Shown piece after piece: positions 1 through 9,076 of a stretch of DNA of 19,399 nt. The notes under the pieces are model-generated. The model was not told where the DNA came from and did no database searches. It worked only from the letters and a program-made list of their open reading frames with translations. Position numbers and translations under genes: made by a program. Where the stretch lies: NCBI RefSeq assembly GCF_035688975.1, contig NZ_DASSMH010000005.1, forward strand, positions 1-19,399, written 5' to 3'. The DNA comes from CALMNV01 sp035688975. Its GTDB lineage: Bacteria > Actinomycetota > Actinomycetes > Actinomycetales > Dermatophilaceae. How positions within the stretch are numbered: position 1 is the first letter of the stretch; every line of letters begins with the position of its first letter.

Positions 1-169
1 CCAGCCCGAAGGCGCCCCACATGACCACCCGGGCCACGACGTCCTTGACGGCCCGGCCTCGCTGACGGTGGTCAAGGACGCGCGGGGTGGACCGGCGGGG
101 AGCAGGGGGCGTGGCGGACCCGCCGGTGGCGGCATCCGGCACGTAGGGGTCGGGGCCGAGCGGGATCAT
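1..169 (-). CDS. pstA: Phosphate ABC transporter permease PstA, N-terminal fragment cut by window edge
   Basis: This is the second membrane permease of the high-affinity Pst phosphate importer. Only the first 56 codons are present because the gene runs off the left edge. The ATG at 169-167 overlaps the pstC stop codon as ATGA, which implies translational coupling. The translated N-terminus is a polar, proline- and arginine-rich stretch followed by KDVVARVVMWGAFGL, which looks like the entry to the first membrane helix. The identity rests mainly on position: directly after pstS and pstC in the usual operon order, with a 4-bp overlap. pstB would be expected just outside the window. The permease motif itself is not visible in this fragment. 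Confidence 0.85.
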   Translation of the reverse strand, partial: MIPLGPDPYVPDAATGGSATPPAPRRSTPRVLDHRQRGRAVKDVVARVVMWGAFGL

Positions 170-1182
170 TCGGTGAAGGCCTTCCTACGCTCGATGACGA
201 CCCGGGCGGCGCTGTTGACCACGAAGGTGAGGACGAAGAGCACGAGGCCGGCCGCGATGTAGGCGCCGGTCTTGCTCGGGTTGCTGAACTCGGCGGCGTT
301 GTTGGCGATCTTGGACGCGAAGGTCTCACCCCCGTTGAACAGCGACCACGTCCACTTCGCGCCGTCCGGCAGCGCCGACACGAGGAAGGTCACCGCGATC
401 GTCTCGCCGAGGGCCCGACCGAGGGCCAGCATCGCGGCGGAGATGACGCCCGGCCGGCCGAAGGGCAGCACGGCGGTGCGGATCATCTCCCAGCGCGTCG
501 CTCCGAGGGCGAGCGCCCCCTCCTTGTGCGCCACGGGTGTCTGGTCGAACACCTCGCGCGAGAGGGCGGTGACGATGGGCAGGACCATGATGGCGAGGAC
601 GATGCCGATGAAGAAGATCGTGCCCCCCGAGATGCCGGTCGGCGCCAACACCGGCAGCCAGCCGAGCCGGTCCTGCAGGAAGGTCTCGATGGGCTTGACG
701 AAGGGACCGAAGGTGATCAGGCCCCACAGGCCGTAGACGATCGAGGGGACCGCCGCGAGCAGGTCGACGAGCGCTGCGGCCGGCCGGCGCATCCACATCG
801 GGGCGTACTGCGTCAGGAAGAGCGCCACGGCGACGCCCACGGGCACGGCGACGAACATGGCGATCGTCGACGACACGCTCGTCGTCCACAGGAACTCGAC
901 GATGCCGAAGCGAGGCTGCTCCCCACCGGGCGCCCACTCGCGGGAGGTGAAGAAGCTCGCCTGGTCGGCGAGCACGGCGGGGACGGCCTGGACGACGAGG
1001 AACACGGCGATCAGGCTGACGATCGCGATGACCGTGATCCCGGCTGCGGTCGACGTGCCGCCGAAGAGCCGGTCGCCGAAGCGACCGGTCGAGGCGCGGT
1101 CACCCTGGAGGGGGCCGCGAGCGCGGCCGGGACCCGGAACGGGTGTCTCGTCGGCGGCGGACACGCCTGTCACTGAGGTCAC
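166..1182 (-). CDS. pstC: Phosphate ABC transporter permease PstC
   Basis: This 338-residue protein is one of the two integral membrane subunits of the Pst phosphate importer. A polar N-terminal tail of about 45 residues precedes hydrophobic segments near residues 48-72, 104-126, 138-160, 185-207, 243-270 and 307-329. The cytoplasmic coupling (EAA-type) loop that contacts PstB is seen as EGALALGATRWEMIRTAVLP at about residues 221-240. Length and segment count fit the PstC family. The start is a GTG at 1182; another in-frame GTG three codons later is possible. It lies 90 bases after pstS, across a strong hairpin, and overlaps pstA by 4 bp. It is probably transcribed from the pstS promoter, with the hairpin lowering its expression relative to the binding protein. 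Confidence 0.96.
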   Translation of the reverse strand: MTSVTGVSAADETPVPGPGRARGPLQGDRASTGRFGDRLFGGTSTAAGITVIAIVSLIAVFLVVQAVPAVLADQASFFTSREWAPGGEQPRFGIVEFLWTTSVSSTIAMFVAVPVGVAVALFLTQYAPMWMRRPAAALVDLLAAVPSIVYGLWGLITFGPFVKPIETFLQDRLGWLPVLAPTGISGGTIFFIGIVLAIMVLPIVTALSREVFDQTPVAHKEGALALGATRWEMIRTAVLPFGRPGVISAAMLALGRALGETIAVTFLVSALPDGAKWTWSLFNGGETFASKIANNAAEFSNPSKTGAYIAAGLVLFVLTFVVNSAARVVIERRKAFTE

Positions 1183-1230
1183 GTCAGGCCTTTGCGGTCG
1201 AGGGGCTGTTCGAGTCTAGGGGTGCGCGAA

Positions 1231-1264
1231 GGCGGGGCGGAGCCTCGGCGGCCCCCGCCCCGCC
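1231..1264 (-). terminator. Hairpin in pstS-pstC gap: partial terminator or mRNA stabiliser
   Basis: Two perfectly complementary 10-base arms, GGCGGGGCGG at 1231-1240 and its complement at 1255-1264, enclose a 14-base loop. The hairpin begins 8 bases after the pstS stop codon. No T-run follows it on the minus strand, so it need not be a complete intrinsic terminator. A leaky stop or a 3'-end-protecting structure would give more binding protein than permease, as ABC importers need. The structure is seen directly; the function is inferred. Confidence 0.6.
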
Positions 1265-1272
1265 CTCGGGCG

Positions 1273-2415
1273 TCAGGAGATGGCGCCGACGGCCGTGGTG
1301 ACCTTGGCGGCCACCTCGGTCGGCAGCGGCGCGTAGCCCTGGGCCTCGAGCGACTTCTGCACGGAGTCCGACGCGAAGTGCTTGAGGAACGCCTTGACCT
1401 TCTTGCCCTGCTCGGCGTCGGCGTACTTCGAGCAGACGATCTCGTAGGTCACGAGGACGATCGGGTAGGCCCCGGCCGCCTTGGTGGCGTAGTCGATGTC
1501 GAGCGCCAGGTCGTTGCCGGTGCCCTTCTGCTTGGCCGTCGCGACGGTCTTGCCCACCGACTCGCCGGTCAGCTCGACCGGTCCGGAGCCGGTGTCGATG
1601 GACGCGATGTGGAGCTGGTTCTGCTGCGCGTAGCTCCACTCGACGTAGGTGATGCCGCCGTCCTGGCCCTTGGTGGCCGTGGCGACCCCGGCGGACTTCT
1701 CCTTGCCCTCGCCCTTGCCGGTCCACTTCTTGCCGGTCTCGTGGCTCCAGGCCTGCGGTGCGGCCGCCTTGAGGTACTTGGTGAAGTTCTCGGTCGTGCC
1801 GGACTCGTCGGAGCGGAAGTAGACCTTGATCGGCGTGGCGGGCAAGGTGGCGCCCGAGTTGAGCGCGGCGATGGCAGGGTCGTTCCACGTCGTGATCTTG
1901 CCGTCGAAGATCTTGGCGGCGACGTCGGCGTTGAGGACGAGCTTGTCCACGCCCTTGACGTTGTACGAGATCGCGATGGGCCCGGTCACCATGGGGATGT
2001 TCCAGGCGTCGGAGCCGCAGGCCTTCTTGGCGTCCTCCGACTCGACCTTGCCGTCCTTGGCCGTCGTCTTGAGCGACGAGTCGGAACCGGCGAAGTCGAC
2101 CTGCTTGGCGATGAACTGCTTGATGCCGGCACCGGAGCCGGACGGCGCGTAGTCGATCGTCGCGCCGCTGCACGCCTCCTGGAAGGACTTGATGGCCTCT
2201 TCGATGGCGTTCTTCTGGGCCGAGGAGCCCTCCGCCTTGAGGTCGCCGTCGAAGCACTCGGCGGCGGCGGCGGTGGATCCACCGGCGGGGGTGGCCCCGC
2301 CGGCGCCGGCGGAGCCGCTGCCGGCCGGGCCGGACGCCTCGGACGCACAGGCGGAAAGCGCGAGGGCGCCGGTGAGGGCGATGGCGCCGATGGCGCGGAC
2401 ACGCGAAACAGACAC
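1273..2415 (-). CDS. pstS: Phosphate-binding lipoprotein PstS
   Basis: This extracytoplasmic lipoprotein binds inorganic phosphate and delivers it to PstC/PstA. The 380-residue product has a signal peptide ending in the lipobox LSAC, with Cys23 the predicted lipidated residue. A Gly/Ser/Ala/Pro-rich linker follows. The phosphate-binding features of the family are visible: SGSGAGIKQF, DFAGSDSSLK and FRSDESGTTENFTKYL. The GTG at 2415 is chosen because GAGAGGGA at 2430-2423 makes a good ribosome site 7 bases upstream, and because it places the signal peptide at the N-terminus; the open frame continues upstream as a non-coding extension. It is first in the pst operon, with a PHO box about 115-136 bases upstream of the start, so induction by phosphate starvation is expected. 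Confidence 0.96.
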   Translation of the reverse strand: MSVSRVRAIGAIALTGALALSACASEASGPAGSGSAGAGGATPAGGSTAAAAECFDGDLKAEGSSAQKNAIEEAIKSFQEACSGATIDYAPSGSGAGIKQFIAKQVDFAGSDSSLKTTAKDGKVESEDAKKACGSDAWNIPMVTGPIAISYNVKGVDKLVLNADVAAKIFDGKITTWNDPAIAALNSGATLPATPIKVYFRSDESGTTENFTKYLKAAAPQAWSHETGKKWTGKGEGKEKSAGVATATKGQDGGITYVEWSYAQQNQLHIASIDTGSGPVELTGESVGKTVATAKQKGTGNDLALDIDYATKAAGAYPIVLVTYEIVCSKYADAEQGKKVKAFLKHFASDSVQKSLEAQGYAPLPTEVAAKVTTAVGAIS

Positions 2416-2529
2416 GAGATGGTCCCTCTCAACTGGGTAGGTCACAAAAGTCTGGTCGGGGCGGCCCGGGCACGGCCGGGTCCTGCCTCCAAGGGCGAAG
2501 ATAGGCGCCGCGAGTGACGGAAACCGCCG

Positions 2530-2551
2530 GTAGAGTGAACGCCGGGTGAAC
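2530..2551 (-). promoter_or_regulatory. PHO box (PhoP/RegX3-type direct repeats) upstream of pstS
   Basis: On the minus strand two adjacent 11-base units, GTTCACCCGGC (2551-2541) and GTTCACTCTAC (2540-2530), share GTTCAC at exactly 11-base spacing. This is the known actinobacterial PHO box pattern, bound by phosphorylated PhoP (RegX3 in mycobacteria). It lies between mutT1 and pstS, pointing at pstS. A possible -10, TATCTT, is at 2503-2498, but no convincing -35 pairs with it. The regulator gene is not in the window; in mycobacteria senX3-regX3 follows gpm1, which corresponds to the region just beyond the right edge. Confidence 0.85.
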
Positions 2552-2579
2552 GGCGCACGACGTCTTGGGGCGCCCGGCG

Positions 2580-3527
2580 TCAGGTCGTGATGCGCTCCAC
2601 GCAGACGACTCGGGCCTGGTCGCCGCGGCCCACGACCTGGCACACGAGCGCCTCCCCCTTGCCCATCTTCGAGTCCGCCGCGGCGGACAGCTCCTCGACG
2701 AGCCAGCCTGCGCGCGGGTGGCTCGTGTCCACGCGGCGCGCCATCATCCCGAGCAGGTCGGGCAGCACCGGCCCGTGGCTGCACACGGCGGTCGCCCTTC
2801 CCGACGCGAGGACCTTCGTCACCAGCTCACAGGCCCCGGCCGGCTCCTGCTCGTGGGCCTCCTCCGACAGCGCCGCCCGGGCCTTGAGGCGGACCCCGGC
2901 GCGGGCGGCATACGGCTCGAAGGTCTGCACACACCGACGCGAGTCCGAGGAGACGAGCTGGGTGATGCCGTATGCCGCGAGCACGCCGGCGAGGGTCTGC
3001 GCCTGGGCCTGCCCGGTGGCGTTGAGCGGGCGCCGACGGTCGTCGCGCTTCCATGAGGACCGGGACAGGGCCTTCCCGTGGCGGACGAGCACGAGCGGCC
3101 ACGTGTCGAGCATGTCGTCGCGTGAGGCGCGGACGAGCGCCAGGAGCTGCTGCCGGTCCCGGGCGTAGTCCAGCCGCGCGTGAGCCGTGGCCACGTCGAC
3201 CCAGGCCACCTCGTCGATCTCGTGCTCGAGGCGGCCGTCGCCGCCGACGACCCGGGCCGCCCAGTAGTGCACCTGCTTGCGGGCCGGCGCCCCCTCGGCG
3301 TCGAGGAGCGGGTACTCGGCGCTCGGCAGCGCGATCCCGAGCGCCACGTGCAGTCCCGTCTCCTCCTCGGTCTCGCGGGCGGCGGCGACGCAGGGCAGCT
3401 CGCCCGGGTCGAGCTTGCCCTTCGCCCAGGACCAGTCGTCGTACTTGGGACGGTGGACCAGAGCCACCTCGACGAGGTCGCCGCGCCGACGCCACGGCAG
3501 GGTCCCGGCGGCGGGGATGACGGATGG
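2580..3527 (-). CDS. mutT1: MutT1-like Nudix hydrolase fused to histidine phosphatase domain
   Basis: This is a two-domain protein of 315 residues. The N-terminal Nudix domain has a perfect box at residues 38-60 (G38, E44, R52, E53, E56, E57, G59). The C-terminal half is a SixA-like histidine phosphatase with the RHG motif at 150-152 (catalytic His151) and a later SHG. Mycobacterial MutT1 has this architecture and hydrolyses 8-oxo-(d)GTP and diadenosine polyphosphates, with the second domain removing a further phosphate. Placement 34 bases after ppk1, same strand, matches the mycobacterial ppk-mutT1 pair. The chosen GTG at 3527 has a purine-rich GAGAGAGA upstream; a TTG at 3557 would add 10 residues and has no visible ribosome site. 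Confidence 0.9.
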   Translation of the reverse strand, partial: PSVIPAAGTLPWRRRGDLVEVALVHRPKYDDWSWAKGKLDPGELPCVAAARETEEETGLHVALGIALPSAEYPLLDAEGAPARKQVHYWAARVVGGDGRLEHEIDEVAWVDVATAHARLDYARDRQQLLALVRASRDDMLDTWPLVLVRHGKALSRSSWKRDDRRRPLNATGQAQAQTLAGVLAAYGITQLVSSDSRRCVQTFEPYAARAGVRLKARAALSEEAHEQEPAGACELVTKVLASGRATAVCSHGPVLPDLLGMMARRVDTSHPRAGWLVEELSAAADSKMGKGEALVCQVVGRGDQARVVCVERITT

Positions 3528-3561
3528 CACGGCTGCCGGGTCTCTCTCGGGTCGCAAGCCG

Positions 3562-5847
<2,286 letters not shown>

Positions 5848-5928
5848 GGCTCCATCGTGGCACCCTTTGGCGACCTCTTGCGTCCCTCGGGGCACCTTCC
5901 GGTCAACGTGCGCGCGCGCCCGGGCACT

Positions 5929-5988
5929 GTCGTTCCGCGAGCGCGCGCGTCCTTCCGCAAGCGCGCCCGTCGTGCCGCGAGCGCGCAC
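5929..5988. repeat. Three tandem 20-bp repeats between mshD and ppk1
   Basis: Three head-to-tail 20-base units occupy 5929-5948, 5949-5968 and 5969-5988. By eye, units 1 and 3 agree at 18 of 20 positions and units 1 and 2 at 17 of 20. The shared core reads as GTCSTKCCGCRAGCGCGC. The block lies in the 191-base gap 5848-6038, just upstream (in the ppk1 direction) of a TTGACC at 5906-5901. The exact 20-base period would put each unit on roughly the same face of the helix. It may be an operator array for ppk1 or a dispersed repeat behind mshD. Confidence 0.8.
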
Positions 5989-5991
5989 CGT

Positions 5992-6013
5992 GGCGGCGAC
6001 GCCGTATGCCGCC
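5992..6013 (-). terminator. Possible terminator hairpin after mshD
   Basis: GGCGGC (6013-6008 on the minus strand) pairs with GCCGCC (5997-5992) across a 10-base loop, starting about 25 bases after the mshD stop codon. No T-run follows. The arms are short for a genome this GC-rich, so this is a weak call. It would separate mshD from the ppk1 transcription unit. Confidence 0.3.
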
Positions 6014-6038
6014 GGCCGGGGGTGCCGAGCGGCGGCGG

Positions 6039-6950
6039 TCAGCGGGAGTACTGCCGGTGCACCTCGAGGCCCTGGAAGCCCAGCGTGCGGTAGGTGTGCA
6101 GGGCCACGGGGTTGTCCTCGTCGACGTAGAGCACGACGTCGTCGAGTCCCCGCTCGCGCAGGTGCTCCAGCCCGAGGACTGTGGCGACACGGCCGAGGCC
6201 TCGCCCCTGGTGCTCGGGCGAGACGCCGAGGATGTAGACCTCGCCGCGGCTGCCGTCCGGGGGGTCGACCTTGGTCCAGTGGAAGGCGGCGACGTCGTCG
6301 GGCGCGGCCGCGGGCACGACGACGATGAGCCCGGCCGGGTCGAACCACGGCTGGGACATCCGCAGCTGCAGGTCGTGCCGGTCCCAGGACCCCTGCTCCG
6401 GGTGGCTCGCGAACGCGGCGGCGTTGGCCCGCAGCCACGCGTCCTCGTCGCGCCCCGGCTCGAAGGAGCGCACGGCATACCCCTGCGGGAGCCGCGGCTC
6501 GGGCCACGCGGGGCCGGAGCGGAGGGACCGGCCGAGCAGGTGCAGGGAGCGGACGGGACGTAGGCCGCGGGCGGCCGCGAAGGCGGCGGCGCCGTCGGGG
6601 TCGCCGCCGTGGCTCCACACCCGCGCCCCGCTCGGCAGCGCCGCGAGCAGCGCCGAGCCCACTCCCCGCCGCCGCGCCGACGGGGCGACGAAGAGCTCGG
6701 CGGACTCCGGCTCGGCGTCGGCGGCCGACCGGCACTGTGCGTAGCCCACGAGAGCCGGCGTGCCGGCATACGCCAGCAGGTGGGTCACGCCGTCGGTCTC
6801 CCGCGCCTCGAGCGAGAGCCGGAACTGCTCCGACAGGGCCGGCGCGCCGTCCGCGGCGGCGGTGCGAGCGGCGAGGTCGAGGACCTGGCGTGCCTCCGTG
6901 TCCGCCAGCCCCGAGGCGTGGTCGCGGCGCGAGATGGTCGTCGGCGGCAT
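6039..6950 (-). CDS. mshD: Mycothiol synthase (acetyl-CoA:Cys-GlcN-Ins acetyltransferase)
   Basis: This enzyme acetylates the cysteine amine of Cys-GlcN-Ins with acetyl-CoA, the last step of mycothiol synthesis in the cytosol. The 303-residue product shows the family's tandem GNAT domains. The N-terminal one has AELFVAPSARRRGVGSALL (about residues 84-102). The C-terminal catalytic one has GEVYILGVSPEHQGRGLGR (236-254), followed by LYVDEDNPVALHTYRTLGF (274-292). The chosen ATG (6950) has GGA 9 bases upstream; an ATG three codons earlier is also possible. It follows glnR on the same strand by 74 bases, the same order as in Mycobacterium. It complements mshA at the other end of the window; mshB and mshC are not present here. 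Confidence 0.95.
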   Translation of the reverse strand: MPPTTISRRDHASGLADTEARQVLDLAARTAAADGAPALSEQFRLSLEARETDGVTHLLAYAGTPALVGYAQCRSAADAEPESAELFVAPSARRRGVGSALLAALPSGARVWSHGGDPDGAAAFAAARGLRPVRSLHLLGRSLRSGPAWPEPRLPQGYAVRSFEPGRDEDAWLRANAAAFASHPEQGSWDRHDLQLRMSQPWFDPAGLIVVVPAAAPDDVAAFHWTKVDPPDGSRGEVYILGVSPEHQGRGLGRVATVLGLEHLRERGLDDVVLYVDEDNPVALHTYRTLGFQGLEVHRQYSR

Positions 6951-6966
6951 ACCGCGCATTCCATCA

Positions 6967-7001
6967 CGGGGTGTTGCCGGCGCGGCCGCGTGGCCACCCC
7001 G
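6967..7001 (-). promoter_or_regulatory. Hairpin in glnR-mshD gap
   Basis: CGGGGTG (7001-6995 on the minus strand appears as its complement) and CACCCCG (6973-6967) form a 7-bp stem around a 21-base loop that itself holds GGCC/GGCC pairs. It lies 16 bases upstream of the mshD start. It could attenuate read-through from glnR into mshD, or mark the 3' end of a separate glnR transcript. No T-run is seen. The structure is weakly diagnostic. Confidence 0.3.
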
Positions 7002-7024
7002 GCGGTTGGCGACGCAGCGAGCCG

Positions 7025-7735
7025 TCAGGTGGCGTCGGCGGAGGCCGGCCCGGGAGCCGGCGCCGGCCGGTCGGGCACGAGCCGGTAGCCGACGTTGCGC
7101 ACCGTCCCGATGAGCGCCTCGTGGTCCGGCCCGAGCTTGGCGCGCAGGCGCCGGACGTGGACGTCGACGGTGCGGGTGCCGCCGTAGTAGTCGTAGCCCC
7201 ACACCTCCTGGAGCAGCTGCGCCCGGGTGAAGACCCGACCGGGGTGCTGCGCGAGGTACTTGAGCAGCTCGAACTCCTTGTACGTCAGGTCCAGCGGCTC
7301 GCCGCGCAGCCGGGCGGAGTAGCTCGCCTCGTCGATGGTGAGCTCGCCGGAGGTGATCGGCAGGTCGAGGTCGGGGCCGTCGTCCTCGCCCCGGGACATG
7401 GCCAGCCGCAGCCGCGCGTCGACCTCGGCGGGGCCGGCCGAGTCGAGCAGGACGTCGTCGAGACCCCACTCGGCGGTGAGCGCGGCGAGGCCGCCCTCGG
7501 TGAGGACGGCGAGCAGGGGCGTGGCGAGGCCCGTGGTGCGCAGCAGCCGGCAGAGCGACTTGGCGCTCGCGAGCTCCCGCCGGGCGTCGACGAGCACGAC
7601 GTCGCAGTCCGGCGCGTCGACGAGCGCCGTGGGCTCGGCCGGCAGGATGCGCACGGCATGCGCGAGCAGCCCCAGCGCGGGCAGCACCTCGGCGCTCGGG
7701 GCCAGCGCATTGGTGAGCAGCAGGAGTCGGGCCAT
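7025..7735 (-). CDS. glnR: Nitrogen-response regulator GlnR (OmpR-family winged helix)
   Basis: GlnR is the global activator/repressor of nitrogen assimilation genes in actinobacteria. This 236-residue protein has an atypical receiver domain (residues 1-115) and an OmpR-type winged-helix DNA-binding domain (about 130-220). LDLTYKEFELLKYLAQHPGR, FTRAQLLQEVWGYDYYGGTR and TVDVHVRRLRAKLG match known GlnR proteins closely. The conserved receiver Asp is Asp50 in VLVDARREL, but the usual acidic pair near the N-terminus is absent (MARLLLLTN). That agrees with GlnR being an orphan regulator without ordinary phosphotransfer control. The ATG at 7735 is the natural start; it also has a -10-like TATTCT 8 bases upstream and no clear ribosome site, suggesting a leaderless mRNA. 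It is divergent from the MoaD-like gene. Confidence 0.95.
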   Translation of the reverse strand: MARLLLLTNALAPSAEVLPALGLLAHAVRILPAEPTALVDAPDCDVVLVDARRELASAKSLCRLLRTTGLATPLLAVLTEGGLAALTAEWGLDDVLLDSAGPAEVDARLRLAMSRGEDDGPDLDLPITSGELTIDEASYSARLRGEPLDLTYKEFELLKYLAQHPGRVFTRAQLLQEVWGYDYYGGTRTVDVHVRRLRAKLGPDHEALIGTVRNVGYRLVPDRPAPAPGPASADAT

Positions 7736-7743
7736 CACTCGGC

Positions 7744-7749
7744 AGAATA
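7744..7749 (-). promoter_or_regulatory. Candidate -10 element of glnR
   Basis: TATTCT on the minus strand (7749-7744) is followed by 8 bases and then the glnR ATG, so transcription would begin at or beside the start codon. No good -35 was found. The 84-base gap 7736-7819 must also hold the promoter of the divergent MoaD-like gene. Confidence 0.45.
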
Positions 7750-7807
7750 GGGGAGACTGGGTGGGTCGGGCCGCCACGAGCCCGTTCCTTAAGACGTGTC
7801 CCAGATG

Positions 7808-7814
7808 AGGAGAG
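7808..7814 (+). promoter_or_regulatory. Ribosome-binding site fixing the MoaD-like start
   Basis: AGGAGAG at 7808-7814 precedes the ATG at 7820 by 5 bases. This favours 7820 over the in-frame GTG at 7796 and ATG at 7805, which would lie upstream of or inside the site. Confidence 0.7.
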
Positions 7815-7819
7815 TCCGT

Positions 7820-8068
7820 ATGCCGCGCACGGCGCAGGTGACCGTCCGATACTGGGCGGCCGCGCGGGCCGCGGCCGGTCTTGACGCCGACACGCACGCA
7901 GGGGACACGGTCGGGGCCGTGCTCGATGCCGCGGTCGCCGTCCACCCCGACCTCGGCCGGGTGGCAGCGGTCTCGTCGCTCCTGCTGGACGGTCGGGCCA
8001 CGCAGCGGTCGGCCCCCGTCGCCGACGGCGTGACGCTCGAGGTCCTGCCGCCCTTCGCCGGTGGGTGA
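7820..8068 (+). CDS. MoaD/ThiS-family sulfur carrier protein
   Basis: This is a small ubiquitin-fold protein of 82 residues ending in the diagnostic Gly-Gly (PPFAGG). In this family the C-terminal glycine is adenylated and converted to a thiocarboxylate that donates sulfur, for example for molybdopterin or thiamine. The beta-grasp pattern is visible: VTVRYWAAARAAAGL at the N-terminus, a central helix DTVGAVLDAAVAVHPDLGRV, and DGVTLEVLPPFAGG at the end. No moaE, thiG or E1-like activating enzyme is nearby, so the pathway cannot be assigned. The next gene begins only 6 bases after its stop, which suggests co-translation with a membrane protein. The start was chosen by the AGGAGAG site. Confidence 0.88.
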   Translation: MPRTAQVTVRYWAAARAAAGLDADTHAGDTVGAVLDAAVAVHPDLGRVAAVSSLLLDGRATQRSAPVADGVTLEVLPPFAGG

Positions 8069-8074
8069 GACACA

Positions 8075-8995
8075 ATGACGCCCGTGACGCAGCCCGCCTC
8101 GGATGACGTGCCGGCCGTGCGGGATGGCTCCACGGGCCCGCGCAGCTCGGCGACGCCCTCCGGGCCCGCCGCCGTCGCGGCGTGGCCGGCGGGGTCCGCC
8201 CTGGCGGCCGCGGTCGCCGCGCTCGTCGTGCTCGGCTCCGCCCGGTCGGGGTATGCCGCGGTGCTCGCCGCCGTCGCGGTGCTCGTGCTGGCGCTCGCCC
8301 TCACGTGGCCCCACGTCGCCGGGTCCCGGACGCCTCGAGCCACGGGAGCCGTGCTCGCGGTCTCGGGACTCGTCGTCGTGGCAGGGTCGCTCAGCGAACG
8401 GCTCCGGTGGGTGGCCGGAGCAGCCGCGCTCGGGATCCTGCTGTCCTTCCTGCACCAGATCGGCCGGCGGACCGGGCGGCAGGGACTGGTGGTGACGCTC
8501 CTCGCCTCGTTCGGAGGCCTCGTGCTCACGGCCTCCGGCGCGCTCCTCGCCGGGCTGGCCCACGAGTCGGCAGGGCGGCAGCTGCTCGCCGTCACCATGG
8601 TGTCGGTCGTGGCGGGCGTCCTCGCGGAGCTCGTCGCCGGCGCGAGCGGCGTCGGAGCGGCCCGCCGTGGCCGTGGACACCGAGGACGGGCCGACGCGCC
8701 GCACCGGGCGGACCCGCCGCACCGGGCGGACCGCCCGGCCCGGCGCGCCGCGCTCGCCGGCGGCGTGGCCGGCCTTGCGCTCGTCACGGCGCTGCTGCTG
8801 CGCCCGTTCCTCGGGGCGGTGCCGCTGTGGCAGGCGGGCGCCCTGAGTGTGCTCGCCGCGCTCGTCTCGTGGGCCTTCCGCCGGGTCGTCGGGCCCGCTC
8901 CTGCCCGGCTCACCCGGGGCGGTCAGCTCGCCTCCGGCATCGGCTCGGTCCTCGCCGTCGGCGCGCTCCCGACCCTGGTCGACCTCGTCTCCTGA
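8075..8995 (+). CDS. Multi-pass membrane protein of unknown function
   Basis: I do not recognise the family of this 306-residue protein. About 40 polar residues are followed by roughly nine hydrophobic segments (about 41-57, 60-79, 90-106, 112-127, 138-160, 168-190, 226-246, 251-270 and 284-304). A long Arg/His/Asp-rich loop at 193-225 contains a duplicated PHRAD (residues 209-213 and 215-219), written in the DNA as near-perfect 18-base repeats around 8698-8732. That loop is flanked by positive charge and is probably cytoplasmic. There is no ATP-binding or catalytic motif. It starts 6 bases after the MoaD-like gene, with a purine-rich GGTGGGTGAG upstream, so the two are probably one transcription unit. 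Confidence 0.8.
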   Translation: MTPVTQPASDDVPAVRDGSTGPRSSATPSGPAAVAAWPAGSALAAAVAALVVLGSARSGYAAVLAAVAVLVLALALTWPHVAGSRTPRATGAVLAVSGLVVVAGSLSERLRWVAGAAALGILLSFLHQIGRRTGRQGLVVTLLASFGGLVLTASGALLAGLAHESAGRQLLAVTMVSVVAGVLAELVAGASGVGAARRGRGHRGRADAPHRADPPHRADRPARRAALAGGVAGLALVTALLLRPFLGAVPLWQAGALSVLAALVSWAFRRVVGPAPARLTRGGQLASGIGSVLAVGALPTLVDLVS

Positions 8996-9027
8996 CGGCT
9001 CGCTGGGGGCACATCGCGGCGCGGCGT

Positions 9028-9033
9028 TACGAT
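9028..9033 (+). promoter_or_regulatory. Candidate -10 of the nitrobindin-ygfZ unit
   Basis: TACGAT at 9028-9033 lies in the 81-base gap before the nitrobindin gene, giving a leader of roughly 35-40 bases that contains the AAGGA ribosome site before the ATG at 9077. No clear -35 is visible, so confidence is low. Confidence 0.35.
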
Positions 9034-9076
9034 CGGGACCGGTCCACCGACCTCCCGACGAACCCCAAGGACGCTC

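Noticed and set aside
2416..2784. Long N-terminal extension of PstS to an ATG at 2784
   Set aside because: It would place 123 residues before a clear lipoprotein signal peptide, cross the PHO box and overlap mutT1.
5886..5906. GTTGACC on the minus strand before ppk1 as a PHO box
   Set aside because: It has one mismatch, and the following 11-base unit does not match. TTGACC is as easily a -35 element.
6039..8075. A fusion reading from before glnR through mshD (678 codons)
   Set aside because: The upstream part is antisense to the MoaD-like gene and out of frame with glnR. MshD similarity starts only near 6950.
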